DNA from: Shimia thalassica
Lineage (GTDB): Bacteria > Pseudomonadota > Alphaproteobacteria > Rhodobacterales > Rhodobacteraceae
Length of the DNA stretch: 64,000 bases
Reading direction: 5' to 3'
Assembly (NCBI RefSeq): GCF_001458215.1
Contig: NZ_CYTW01000001.1
Span: 124,001-188,000, forward strand
The notes under the pieces were generated by a model, which saw only the letters and a list, made by a program, of their open reading frames with translations, was not told the origin of the DNA and searched no databases. Numbering within the stretch: position 1 is the first letter of the stretch; every line of letters begins with the position of its first letter. Of this stretch, positions 54,246 to 62,471 are shown piece after piece. The translations under genes and the position numbers were made by a program.

Positions 54246-55661
54246 ATGGAGACAATGGCAGATTTGGAAGAGATGACCACCGACGCTCAGACCGGAGCAG
54301 AACAGCAAACGACGCTGGATCAGACGGCGACGCCACTTGAAGGCGTCACCAGTCAGGATGCACAGGAAATCGCACTGGGGGTCTGGGGGCAGGTGTTGTC
54401 ATTTGCCGAAGGATTGGTGCGCACGTGGAACGCGTATCAGGTTGCCATTGCTCTTGCGCTTTTGGCGATCTCTGTCTTGCTGGCGCAGTTTTTGCGACCA
54501 CGTCTTTATGAATGGATGAAAGAACGCGAAGGCTGGCCCAAGTGGCGCTATCGCTATTTGGTGACGTTACACAGACGCCTGCCTTTGGTGATCTTTGTTA
54601 TCCTGATCTGGCTTACCGTTTGGTTCATGCGGGGCATGACGTGGCCCAGCAGGTCGTATTTGCTGGCTATTCTCGCAAACCTGTCCACCGCGTGGCTTGT
54701 CGTGGTGGTGGTGGTCCGCCTTGTGAACAATGCGTTTTTGCGTGGCGTCCTGCGCTATGGCGCCTGGATTTGGGTGACCCTTTCGATTTTGGGGCTGTCT
54801 GAAGAGGCGATGAAGCTGATGGACAGCGCGGCAATCGATCTGGGCGATGCGCGCCTTTCCTTGTGGCAGGTGGCACAGGGCGTTTTGATGTTGGGCTTTA
54901 CGATTGCCATCGTCCGGTTCCTGTCCCGCCAGTCATCCGCCACAATCCAGAGCAACGACTCGATCTCGCCAACGATGCAGGTCCTGATCGTCAAAGTCAT
55001 GCAGGTCATTCTGTACGGGTTGGCCTTTATCATTGGTCTTCGCACGCTTGGATTTGACTTGCGCGGGTTGGCCGTTCTGTCCGGCTTTATCGGTGTTGGT
55101 CTGGGGTTTGGACTGCAAAAGGTCGTGTCGAACCTTGTCTCGGGCATCATCATCCTTTTGGACAAATCCATCAAACCGGGGGATGTGATCAGCCTTGGAG
55201 AGACCTTTGGGTGGATCAACGCCCTCGGGGCGCGGTACGTCAGCGTGGTCACCCGAGATGGGCGCGAGTACCTGATCCCGAACGAAGACCTGATCACGGG
55301 GCAGGTTGTGAACTGGTCGCATACCAATTCATATGTGCGCCTCGATATCTTCTTTGGCACGGCCTATGCCGATGATCCCCATAAGGTGCGCGAGATTGCG
55401 GTGGACGCAGCTAAAAGCGTCGGGCGCGTTTTGACCTATCCAAACGCACCTGTCTGTCACATCGTGGGATTCGGAGACTCCTCGGTTGATTACATTCTGC
55501 GGTTCTGGATCGAGGACCCGACCAAGGGTCTCACCAACATTCGTGGCAACGTGTACCTTGCGCTTTGGGATGCTTTCCATGCGGCGGGTATCAGTATTCC
55601 CTTCCCGCAACGCGAGGTGCGTTTATTGGAGGATGAGGGCGAAGGCCCCGAGAAGGCTTAA
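54246..55661 (+). CDS. MscS-family mechanosensitive ion channel
   Basis: About 471 residues. Five or so membrane spans precede the MscS core: the pore helix VLSGFIGVGLGFGLQKVVSNLVSGIIILLDKSIKPGDVI with its Gly/Ala-rich packing, then the beta domain (GRYVSVVTRDGREYLIPNEDLITGQVVNWS-type segment) and the C-terminal alpha/beta domain. It should release solutes on hypo-osmotic shock. The N-terminal 60 residues are acidic and Thr/Gln-rich. ATGs at 54243 and 54246 share a GGGGG site; ATG 54255 is also possible. Confidence 0.9.
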   Translation: METMADLEEMTTDAQTGAEQQTTLDQTATPLEGVTSQDAQEIALGVWGQVLSFAEGLVRTWNAYQVAIALALLAISVLLAQFLRPRLYEWMKEREGWPKWRYRYLVTLHRRLPLVIFVILIWLTVWFMRGMTWPSRSYLLAILANLSTAWLVVVVVVRLVNNAFLRGVLRYGAWIWVTLSILGLSEEAMKLMDSAAIDLGDARLSLWQVAQGVLMLGFTIAIVRFLSRQSSATIQSNDSISPTMQVLIVKVMQVILYGLAFIIGLRTLGFDLRGLAVLSGFIGVGLGFGLQKVVSNLVSGIIILLDKSIKPGDVISLGETFGWINALGARYVSVVTRDGREYLIPNEDLITGQVVNWSHTNSYVRLDIFFGTAYADDPHKVREIAVDAAKSVGRVLTYPNAPVCHIVGFGDSSVDYILRFWIEDPTKGLTNIRGNVYLALWDAFHAAGISIPFPQREVRLLEDEGEGPEKA

Positions 55662-55885
55662 TTCTTTCACACTCCCCGGTCTGTGCTTTGACTTCTATTT
55701 GGTGAGGCCGCCGGCGCATCAGGAATGCTGTGGTGCAGCAAAACCTCAAAAAAGGGTCTTTGGAAAGTGTCTGTCGCAGGTGCCATTGAGAAAGGCCGTG
55801 TGCGATGCTATCTTATCAGGATACCCGGCGTCGGGGTCTTGCGGCGCGTTGAAAGGAGGGCAGATCTCTGTCTCTGAATACTGAC

Positions 55886-56269
55886 GTGGCACAAAATGCT
55901 GCAGCGGGCCCTGAAGGCAACGGGGCCAAGACCGGCGCAACCAGCGAAGAACTGTTGGCGCGTATCATTTCCTCGCTAGAAGATGACAAAGCCGAAGAGG
56001 TCGTCCAAATCGACCTGCGCGGCAAGTCGGCTATTGGTGATTACATGGTGATTTGTTCGGGTCGTTCGACCCGTCAGGTGGCCGCGATCTCTGAAAAGCT
56101 GGTGGATTGTCTGAAACAGGAATTCGGTCGGCTGTCAAAAGTCGAAGGCAAGGATGCCGGCGATTGGGTGCTGATTGATACGGGTGACGTGATTGTCCAC
56201 GTGTTCCGCCCTGAAGTGAGAGAGTTCTACCAGCTCGAGAAGATGTGGTTGCCAGGCGGAAACGCCTAA
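55886..56269 (+). CDS. rsfS: Ribosome silencing factor RsfS
   Basis: A 127-residue RsfS/Iojap protein with SLEDDKAEEVVQIDLRGKSAIGDYMVICSGRSTRQVAAI and GDWVLIDTGDVIVHVFRPEVREFYQLEKMW. It binds ribosomal protein L14 and blocks subunit joining in starvation. The first usual start, GTG 55886, is 26 bases from a strong AGGAGG (55854-55859); an in-frame CTG at 55868 has ideal 8-base spacing, so the true N-terminus may be six residues longer. rlmH follows, the common gene order. Confidence 0.95.
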   Translation: MAQNAAAGPEGNGAKTGATSEELLARIISSLEDDKAEEVVQIDLRGKSAIGDYMVICSGRSTRQVAAISEKLVDCLKQEFGRLSKVEGKDAGDWVLIDTGDVIVHVFRPEVREFYQLEKMWLPGGNA

Positions 56270-56301
56270 CCCATCCAAGAGCCGTGGGCGACGGGTGAAA
56301 A

Positions 56302-56778
56302 ATGCCTTTGCGTGTGCACATTTGCGCCGTTGGTCGGCTTCGGTCCGGCGCCGAGCGTGATTTACTGGATGACTATCTGACGCGTTTTGACCGCACCGGG
56401 CGGGCCCTTGGCCTTGGCCCGGTTGCTGTGCATGAAGTCGAGGACAAAAAAGGCGGCGGCATGTCCGCCGAGGCCGGATTGTTGTCAGGCGTCATCCCCA
56501 AAGGGGCGGTGATTTGTGCGCTTGATGAACGTGGCAAGCTGATGTCGTCACCCGATTTCGCAAATATGCTGGGTGGATGGCGCGACGAGGGGCGTGGCGA
56601 TCTGGCCTTTGTTATCGGTGGGGCGGACGGGATTGATCCGTCTCTTCGTGCACAGGCAGACGCCAAGCTGAGTTTCGGAAAGATGGTCTGGCCGCACATG
56701 TTGGCGCGGGTGATGTTAAGCGAACAGCTGTATCGGGCGGCGTCTATTCTGTCTGGCGCGCCGTATCATCGGGTATAA
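56302..56778 (+). CDS. rlmH: 23S rRNA (pseudouridine-1915-N3)-methyltransferase RlmH
   Basis: A 158-residue SPOUT methyltransferase. VHICAVGRLRSGAERDLLDDYLTRF at the start, LDERGKLMSS, FVIGGADGIDPS (the knotted SAM site) and FGKMVWPHMLARVMLSEQLYRA at the C-terminus are diagnostic. It methylates Psi1915 in helix 69 of 23S rRNA. It follows rsfS by 32 bases. Confidence 0.97.
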   Translation: MPLRVHICAVGRLRSGAERDLLDDYLTRFDRTGRALGLGPVAVHEVEDKKGGGMSAEAGLLSGVIPKGAVICALDERGKLMSSPDFANMLGGWRDEGRGDLAFVIGGADGIDPSLRAQADAKLSFGKMVWPHMLARVMLSEQLYRAASILSGAPYHRV

Positions 56779-56790
56779 CCCGCTGTCGGC

Positions 56791-57501
56791 TCATCCGCCG
56801 AAACCGTCGGTGGGTTCCAGAAGGGCCGCGCGTGAATGCGAATTGAATTCCCGCCGCCACAACACAAACACCGTTAGCAGGGTTGCCAAAATCAGTGCCA
56901 GCGCACCGAACAACCAGGCCGTTGCCGCCAATCCGAAATAAACCGACCGCATCCCCCTGTTAAAGCTGCGCGAAGCGGTGATGTTGATTTCCGACGCTTT
57001 TTTGGCGCGCGGCAGGGCCGTTGGATCATTCGGGTCATTCGGCACGGCGGACATGACAACCGAGCAGTAGCCAAACAATCTGTGAGCCCAGACGAATTTC
57101 AGAAACGCGTTGGCGATGAACAGCAACATCACCACAAGTTTCACCTCGAGGACAAAGGCCGGTGCGCTGACCATGGTCAGGTCGTTTGCCACACCGGCAA
57201 GCCGCTCTGTGTTGCCGATCAAGGCCAGCCCCCCCCCGATCGCGATCATAGTGGCAGAGGCGAAAAAGGCCGTGCCCTGACGAAGGATCGACAGCATTTG
57301 CGCATCAAACATACGCGGTGTGCGGCTCACGAATTGCACGAGCCACTCTTGCCGATAACGGGTCATCAACTTGGACAGCGAGGGGTTGTCGGCTGGCGAG
57401 TTTTCAATGCGCAGGCTTATTCCAACCCAGCACAGGCTAAGCAGGCCAACAGCCAAAAAATCCAATGGCGAGAAAAGCGAAAGGCGGTCAATCCAGATCA
57501 T
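56791..57501 (-). CDS. DUF599-family membrane protein
   Basis: A 236-residue protein with four spans (near 13-31, 78-100, 120-140, 190-215), and the family-typical FASATMIAIGGGLALIG and RSFNRGMRSVYFGLAATAWLFG segments. Function is unknown. ATG 57501 has AAGG seven bases upstream; a GTG two codons earlier is less likely. It is convergent with rlmH (12 bases) and divergent from the first protease gene. Confidence 0.85.
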   Translation of the reverse strand: MIWIDRLSLFSPLDFLAVGLLSLCWVGISLRIENSPADNPSLSKLMTRYRQEWLVQFVSRTPRMFDAQMLSILRQGTAFFASATMIAIGGGLALIGNTERLAGVANDLTMVSAPAFVLEVKLVVMLLFIANAFLKFVWAHRLFGYCSVVMSAVPNDPNDPTALPRAKKASEINITASRSFNRGMRSVYFGLAATAWLFGALALILATLLTVFVLWRREFNSHSRAALLEPTDGFGG

Positions 57502-57621
57502 ACCCACACCTTAGCCTGTGCGGATCAGGCTGCCAAACCGATAGATTGGCGCGAGGCTTGCACCTTGCTGCCCAAGTTTCGCCTTTTGACGTTGATATCG
57601 AAGGGGCAACCAAAGTCGGGA

Positions 57622-58398
57622 ATGCCCATGATGCGTATCGTTTTCAGTCTTCTTTTTGGCCTGCTTTTCGCGGGGGCTGCAATTGCGCAGACAACGAACT
57701 TGCAACGGCTTGATACTGCCGAAGACAGCCGCGGCTGGGAAGGCGTAGGGCGGTTGGAAATTGGCACGGATGGTTTTTGCACCGGAGCCTTGATCGCTGC
57801 CGATCTTGTTCTGACGGCTGCGCATTGTGTCTTTGATAAAACGAACGGTGCCCGGATCCTGGCTGAAGACATCGAATTTCGCGCAGGTTGGCGCAATGGC
57901 CGCGCTGCGGCCTATCGGAATGTGCGCCAGATTGTTGTGCATCCGGACTATCGGTACCGTAGCAAAGGTGGTGCCGAGCGTGTTGTGAATGACCTCGCGC
58001 TGTTGAAGCTGCACCACCCAATCCGCAACACCACGGTCAAACCTTATCAAATGGTTGAACATCTTGGACGGGGATCACGGGTCGGGGTGGTGTCTTATGC
58101 GCTCGAGCGTTCTGAGGCGCCATCATTGCAGGAAATGTGCGAAGTCAAAGGACAGCAAAGCGGTGTATACGTGACCTCTTGTGATGTGGGATTTGGCAGC
58201 AGCGGCGCCCCGATCTTTGTCTTTGATGGCGGCACACCACGTATTGCATCGGTGGTCTCTGCAAAGGGGCACATGAACGCTGAACCCGTTGCCTTGGGCA
58301 TGTCTCTGGAAGGGGCGATCCAGCTTTTGCGCGCTGAGGTTCGAACCGACACCTCGGCACGCCGCAACAGCACTGGTGCAAAGTTTATCAAGCCATGA
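57622..58398 (+). CDS. Secreted trypsin-like serine protease (first of a tandem pair)
   Basis: A 258-residue S1-family protease with a signal peptide (MRIVFSLLFGLLFAGAAIAQ). The catalytic triad is His68 (LTAAHCV), Asp124 (NDLALLKL) and Ser194 in GFGSSGAPIF, where the usual GDSGGP is changed to GSSGAP. Cysteine pairs frame the His loop and Ser loop. It is probably periplasmic or secreted; substrates are unknown. The stop overlaps the next protease start (ATGA), so the two are made together. Both end in a similar GAKF(I/V)K tail. Confidence 0.9.
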   Translation: MPMMRIVFSLLFGLLFAGAAIAQTTNLQRLDTAEDSRGWEGVGRLEIGTDGFCTGALIAADLVLTAAHCVFDKTNGARILAEDIEFRAGWRNGRAAAYRNVRQIVVHPDYRYRSKGGAERVVNDLALLKLHHPIRNTTVKPYQMVEHLGRGSRVGVVSYALERSEAPSLQEMCEVKGQQSGVYVTSCDVGFGSSGAPIFVFDGGTPRIASVVSAKGHMNAEPVALGMSLEGAIQLLRAEVRTDTSARRNSTGAKFIKP

Positions 58399-59219
58399 TC
58401 ATCCGCCTTTGTCTTGTTTTTGTATTATCCATCCTCACCGCCGCGCCTGTCGCCAGCGGAGAAACCTTCAAAGCCTTGCGCAGCCGTGGCGAGCTTCTGG
58501 GATGGGAGGCCATCGGACGGGTTGATCTGGTTGGAAAAGGGTTTTGCACGGGCGCCTTGATCGCGCAGGATCTGGTGTTGACGGCAGCACATTGCGTGTT
58601 TGATGACACCGGCCGCATGATTGCCCCAGAACGCGTCATTTTTCGATCTGGATATGTGAATGGAGAGTCCCTGTCCGTGCGCAAGATCAACCGGATTATT
58701 GCAGACGCGGGCTATGTCCCAAGTCAGGATGGCATGATCCAAAGCGCCATGATGCGCCATGATCTTGCGCTTTTGAGGTTGGCCTCTCCGATCTATTCGA
58801 GCGAAGCCGATCCATTTGCGATCCATACCACCCCTGAAAAGGGCGAAGTTGTTTCCGTACTAAGCTATGGACGTGGTCGCAGCGAGCATTTGTCATGGCA
58901 AAAGGACTGTCGCGTTCTTGATCGGTATTCCGGCTTGATGAGTTTCGACTGTAACGTGACATTCGGGTCATCTGGTGCGCCGGTGTTTGTGCGATATGGC
59001 ACCCGGATGCGGATTTTGTCTGTGGTCTCTGCGATGGGCAAAGATCGTGACGGCGACAAGGTGTCTTTGGGGATGGAATTGCCCGAAGCTGTTGCACGGC
59101 TCAAACAACGTATGCGTTATGGCGAGCCGAACACTCTGAGCACGGGAGCAGGTGCAAAGCGCATCACCGTCGGCAGCGGGACGCGTGCCGGTGGCGCCAA
59201 GTTCGTGAAGGTGAACTGA
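58395..59219 (+). CDS. Secreted trypsin-like serine protease (second of a tandem pair)
   Basis: A 274-residue paralogue of the preceding protease, with a signal peptide (CLVFVLSILTAAPVASG) and triad His66, Asp123 and Ser193 (FGSSGAPVF). It shares GWEAIGRVDLVGKGFCTGALIAQDLVLTAAHC almost block for block, showing tandem duplication. The C-terminal 30 residues are extended but end in GGAKFVKVN, matching the first copy's tail. No promoter of its own is likely. Confidence 0.9.
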   Translation: MIIRLCLVFVLSILTAAPVASGETFKALRSRGELLGWEAIGRVDLVGKGFCTGALIAQDLVLTAAHCVFDDTGRMIAPERVIFRSGYVNGESLSVRKINRIIADAGYVPSQDGMIQSAMMRHDLALLRLASPIYSSEADPFAIHTTPEKGEVVSVLSYGRGRSEHLSWQKDCRVLDRYSGLMSFDCNVTFGSSGAPVFVRYGTRMRILSVVSAMGKDRDGDKVSLGMELPEAVARLKQRMRYGEPNTLSTGAGAKRITVGSGTRAGGAKFVKVN

Positions 59220-59236
59220 ACTATCCGCCCGAGGGT

Positions 59237-59266
59237 CTTGAAACCAGTAAAAGAGCTACCCACCTC
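59237..59266 (+). promoter_or_regulatory. Possible sigma-32-type promoter for hsp20
   Basis: CTTGAAA (59237-59243) matches the heat-shock -35 exactly; 15 bases on, CCCACCTC is a partial match to the CCCCAT-type -10. It is about 100 bases before the Hsp20 start. Confidence 0.3.
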
Positions 59267-59365
59267 TAACGCATCGGGACGCCAATGATTGGGTTCCGAC
59301 ACATCTCGCCTGTCCCAAACGGGAAGGCACAACATAATGGTTTCGCTCATCAAGGAGGATGACCC

Positions 59366-59839
59366 ATGCGTAGTTTTGATCTCGCACCCCTTTACCGGTC
59401 TTCGGTCGGATTTGACCAATTGGCCAGCCTGATGGACCGTGTTCTGTCCAATGAAGCAGGACAGCCCAGCTATCCCCCCTACAATATCGAAAAAACCGCA
59501 GAAGATGCCTATCGCATCTCGATCGCCGTTGCCGGCTTTGGTGCCGAAGAACTGGCCATTGAGGTCAAGCAGAACGCATTGGTTGTAACTGCGCGCAAAG
59601 CGGAAGAGCCTGAAGAGCGGGCGTATCTGCACCGTGGTATTGCGACCCGTGCTTTTGAGCGTCGCTTCCATCTTGCGGATCACGTGCGTGTCACCGGAGC
59701 AAGCCACCTAGACGGCATGCTGCACATTGACCTCGAGCGTGAAATTCCGGAAGCGCTCAAGCCGCGCCGGATTGAAATCGCTTCGGCCACTCCGAAAAGC
59801 GTTGAGCAAGACGTGATGGATGCAAAAGCCGTAAACTAA
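59366..59839 (+). CDS. Hsp20/alpha-crystallin family small heat-shock protein
   Basis: A 157-residue IbpA-type chaperone. The alpha-crystallin domain spans about 35-125 (NIEKTAEDAYRISIAVAGFGAEELAIEVKQNALVV, and a C-terminal MLHIDLEREIPEALKPRRIEI with the IxI-like anchor). It holds unfolding proteins during stress. A strong AAGGAGG site precedes ATG 59366, and an intrinsic terminator follows. Confidence 0.95.
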   Translation: MRSFDLAPLYRSSVGFDQLASLMDRVLSNEAGQPSYPPYNIEKTAEDAYRISIAVAGFGAEELAIEVKQNALVVTARKAEEPEERAYLHRGIATRAFERRFHLADHVRVTGASHLDGMLHIDLEREIPEALKPRRIEIASATPKSVEQDVMDAKAVN

Positions 59840-59862
59840 CGCGGCGCCCATCGCTTTCACAG

Positions 59863-59899
59863 ATCCCCCTGACAAGAGATTGTTGGGGGGATTTCTTTT
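59863..59899 (+). terminator. Intrinsic terminator after hsp20
   Basis: A 12-bp stem with two G-U pairs (59863-59874 with 59881-59892) and a 6-base loop is followed by TTCTTTTT. Confidence 0.9.
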
Positions 59900-59946
59900 T
59901 GGCGGCGGGTTTCGCACCGGACGTTGCTTGGAAAGAACGCGCCCCG

Positions 59947-61887
59947 TTACTCTTGGCTTTGCAGAGTTTTGGCTAGGCGCATCAACTGGATCGCTTCGGC
60001 GCGATATCCAAACGGGTCTGCGCCTTTGGCCTCGTTTGCCAAGGCAATGGCATTTGTCCAACCCCATTCGCCGAGAAAACGGTCGTCTTTCAGAAGCTGC
60101 CCAAACCCTGCAATTGCGGTTGCAAATCGGGCCTCGTCATCCGCGGTGGCGACATCTGGAAGACGCGTTTCAATCAACTGGCTTTCGTCTGTTCCATGGG
60201 ATTTATAACGCAGCTTCAAATATCCCATTTCCCCCTGTGCAAGACCGGAAGGGGCCTCGCCATATCGCAACGGGTCGGTAAGGCGTGCTTTGGACCCGAC
60301 CGGAGTTACTTCGTATAAGGCGGTGACCGAATGTCCGGCGCCAATGTCACCTGCATCAACCTTGTCATTGTTAAAATCTTCACGGTTTAACAAACGTGTT
60401 TCATATCCAATAAGCCTGTATTCGGCGATTTTCGAAGGATTGAATTCGACCTGTATTTTGACGTCGTTGGCAATCGGAAACAGTGCGCCGGACAACTGGT
60501 CAACCAACACTTTCTGGGCTTCGTTCAACGTGTCGATATAGGCTGCTTGCCCATTCCCGTTCTGGGCCAAAGCCTGCATCGTCGCATCGTCAAGATTGCC
60601 ACGACCAAAGCCCAGAACCGAAAGGTACGTTCCACTGTCGCGCTTGGTTAAAATGAACTCTTCAAGAGCTTTCGGGCTGGAAATGCCGACGTTAAAGTCA
60701 CCGTCCGTTGCAAGTATCACGCGGCTGATCTCGCCTTTGGCGCGCATCCCGTCGGCCACGGAATAGGCTTGCTGCAATCCGGCCTGACCAGCGGTTGCAC
60801 CGCCCGCATCAAGAGCATCCAGAGCGGCAAATATGGTGGCTTTGTCTGTTGCTTTGGTCGGTTCGAGAACCTGACCGGAAGACCCCGCATAGGTGACTAT
60901 CGCGACGCTGTCGTCGGGACGCAACTGTGTCAGCATAAGCGCGAAGCTTTGCTTTAGTAGCGGAAGCTTTTTGGCATCTTTCATCGATCCGGACGTGTCT
61001 ATCAGAAACACAAGGTTCAGTGGGGGGCGCTCGGCCATATCAGGCATTTGTCCTTGCAGCCCGATCCGCACGATTTGGGTGTCGGAGTTCCATGGCGTCT
61101 GGAATGTTGAGACATGCGTGGCAAAGGGTGTGTCATCAGTGGCGGGGGCCGCATAGCTGTAAGGAAAGTAATTGACCATTTCCTCAATCCGCACGGCGTC
61201 TGTGGGTGGCAATTGACCGTTCAGGATCGCATTGCGCACAAAGCTGTAGGATGCGGTATCAACATCGATGGAAAACGTCGAAACCGGTGCTTCTGATGTG
61301 ACCCTAATGGGGTTGGTCTCGGCATCGGGAAAGGTTTCTGTGTTTTCCACAATGAATTGCTGAAAACCGGGTGCATCTTGTGGTGTGGGATATTTGACGC
61401 TCCTCTTCGAGCGCTGCATCTGAGGGCGGGCAAGAGATGCGGTATCAGCCATCATGCCGGCCTGCGCGTCGTCTTTGAAACCTGCGATCGCTTGCGGAGC
61501 CTCTGCAGCTTGGGGTGCAGGTCTGGGTTCTGATTGCTCAAGCGCCAACACAGGCGCATCGATCCCTGAAGCGGCGTCTTCGGCGAAGGGTGTCTCAAAT
61601 TGAGGGCCCATCGGGAAAACGGGAAGGTAAATCACCAGACCGACCGCAAACAGCGCTGTTGTCGCAGTGAGCGCGGTCTTTGTTGAGATGGATTGAAACA
61701 TTGCAGTGACTCCTCTGAACCAGCCTGTATTGCGGGCATCAGAGGTAAGACGTGCCGCGGTGTCGGTTTCTTGGAGTCGCGCAAAGTTTTTTTGCGCCAA
61801 TGCAAGGTTGGCACGTTTGCGTGCGTCATCAGGCTTGGGAGTCATGGCCTGCATCGCTGCTTTCAGATCATCGAGGTCATCAGTCAT
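59947..61887 (-). CDS. Membrane-anchored VWA-domain protein (YfbK-like)
   Basis: A 646-residue protein from ATG 61887 (AGGAGG site). A 65-residue cytoplasmic helical segment precedes one membrane span (ALTATTALFAVGLVIYLPVF, about 70-90). A periplasmic von Willebrand N-terminal region follows (VSTFSIDVDTASYSFVRNAI), then the VWA domain with intact MIDAS LIDTSGSM, and a DUF3520 C-terminus. Its start overlaps the stop of the sigma-factor gene (ATGA), so the cytoplasmic segment is a candidate anti-sigma domain. Ligand is unknown. Confidence 0.87.
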   Translation of the reverse strand: MTDDLDDLKAAMQAMTPKPDDARKRANLALAQKNFARLQETDTAARLTSDARNTGWFRGVTAMFQSISTKTALTATTALFAVGLVIYLPVFPMGPQFETPFAEDAASGIDAPVLALEQSEPRPAPQAAEAPQAIAGFKDDAQAGMMADTASLARPQMQRSKRSVKYPTPQDAPGFQQFIVENTETFPDAETNPIRVTSEAPVSTFSIDVDTASYSFVRNAILNGQLPPTDAVRIEEMVNYFPYSYAAPATDDTPFATHVSTFQTPWNSDTQIVRIGLQGQMPDMAERPPLNLVFLIDTSGSMKDAKKLPLLKQSFALMLTQLRPDDSVAIVTYAGSSGQVLEPTKATDKATIFAALDALDAGGATAGQAGLQQAYSVADGMRAKGEISRVILATDGDFNVGISSPKALEEFILTKRDSGTYLSVLGFGRGNLDDATMQALAQNGNGQAAYIDTLNEAQKVLVDQLSGALFPIANDVKIQVEFNPSKIAEYRLIGYETRLLNREDFNNDKVDAGDIGAGHSVTALYEVTPVGSKARLTDPLRYGEAPSGLAQGEMGYLKLRYKSHGTDESQLIETRLPDVATADDEARFATAIAGFGQLLKDDRFLGEWGWTNAIALANEAKGADPFGYRAEAIQLMRLAKTLQSQE

Positions 61888-62426
61888 GTGTGATCCTCCT
61901 GCGCTTTCATGTCTTTGAGTCGTTTCTTTGCTTCGGACATCCGCCAACTCACGGTGCCTTCCGAAACGCCGAGTATCTCGGCCGCTTGGGCATGGGTTCT
62001 GTCATCAAGGATAAGCGCCAACGTGTCGCGAAGGTCATCAGAGAGCGCGCGCATGGCTTGGGTCAGCCAGTCAATCCGTTCGGCATCTTCTGCGATGGCA
62101 GCTGTTCGCGATTTTTCCCAGTCCCCCCATTGGTTGGATGCCTGTTGTTGGGTTGTCTGCTTGCGACGCCTGTCATGAGACGCATTGAGAACAACGCGAT
62201 ATAGCCATGTGGAGAAGCGGGCGCGACCTTGGAAATGGCGCAGTTTATTTGGCAAGGCAGCGCAGATGTCTTGTGTCAAATCCTCGGCTTCGGAGTGAGA
62301 GCCGGTCAGTCGAAAAGCAAACCCGAAGATGCGGTCATAATGGCGTGCAAGCAGGGCGGCAAAGGCATCGCCGTCGCCTGCATTGGCCCTGTTGACCAGA
62401 TCTGTGTCAGATGTTTCCATAAGCAT
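61884..62426 (-). CDS. ECF-type RNA polymerase sigma factor
   Basis: A 180-residue sigma factor with region 2 (YDRIFGFAFRLTGSHSEAEDLTQDI and FQGRARFSTWLYRVVLN) and region 4 (ALILDDRTHAQAAEILGVSEGTVSWRMSEAKKRL). No zinc-binding anti-sigma gene follows; instead the coupled VWA membrane protein does. It is likely released by a membrane signal to transcribe a small envelope regulon. The upstream deacylase gene ends 45 bases before it on the same strand. Confidence 0.92.
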   Translation of the reverse strand: MLMETSDTDLVNRANAGDGDAFAALLARHYDRIFGFAFRLTGSHSEAEDLTQDICAALPNKLRHFQGRARFSTWLYRVVLNASHDRRRKQTTQQQASNQWGDWEKSRTAAIAEDAERIDWLTQAMRALSDDLRDTLALILDDRTHAQAAEILGVSEGTVSWRMSEAKKRLKDMKAQEDHT

Positions 62427-62471
62427 TGTATTCCGTTAGACGCGCACCGCTGAGCGATCCTTGGAATTTTT

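Noticed and set aside
59280..59366. Possible RNA thermometer in the hsp20 leader
   Set aside because: No convincing pairing to the AAGGAGG ribosome site could be drawn by eye.
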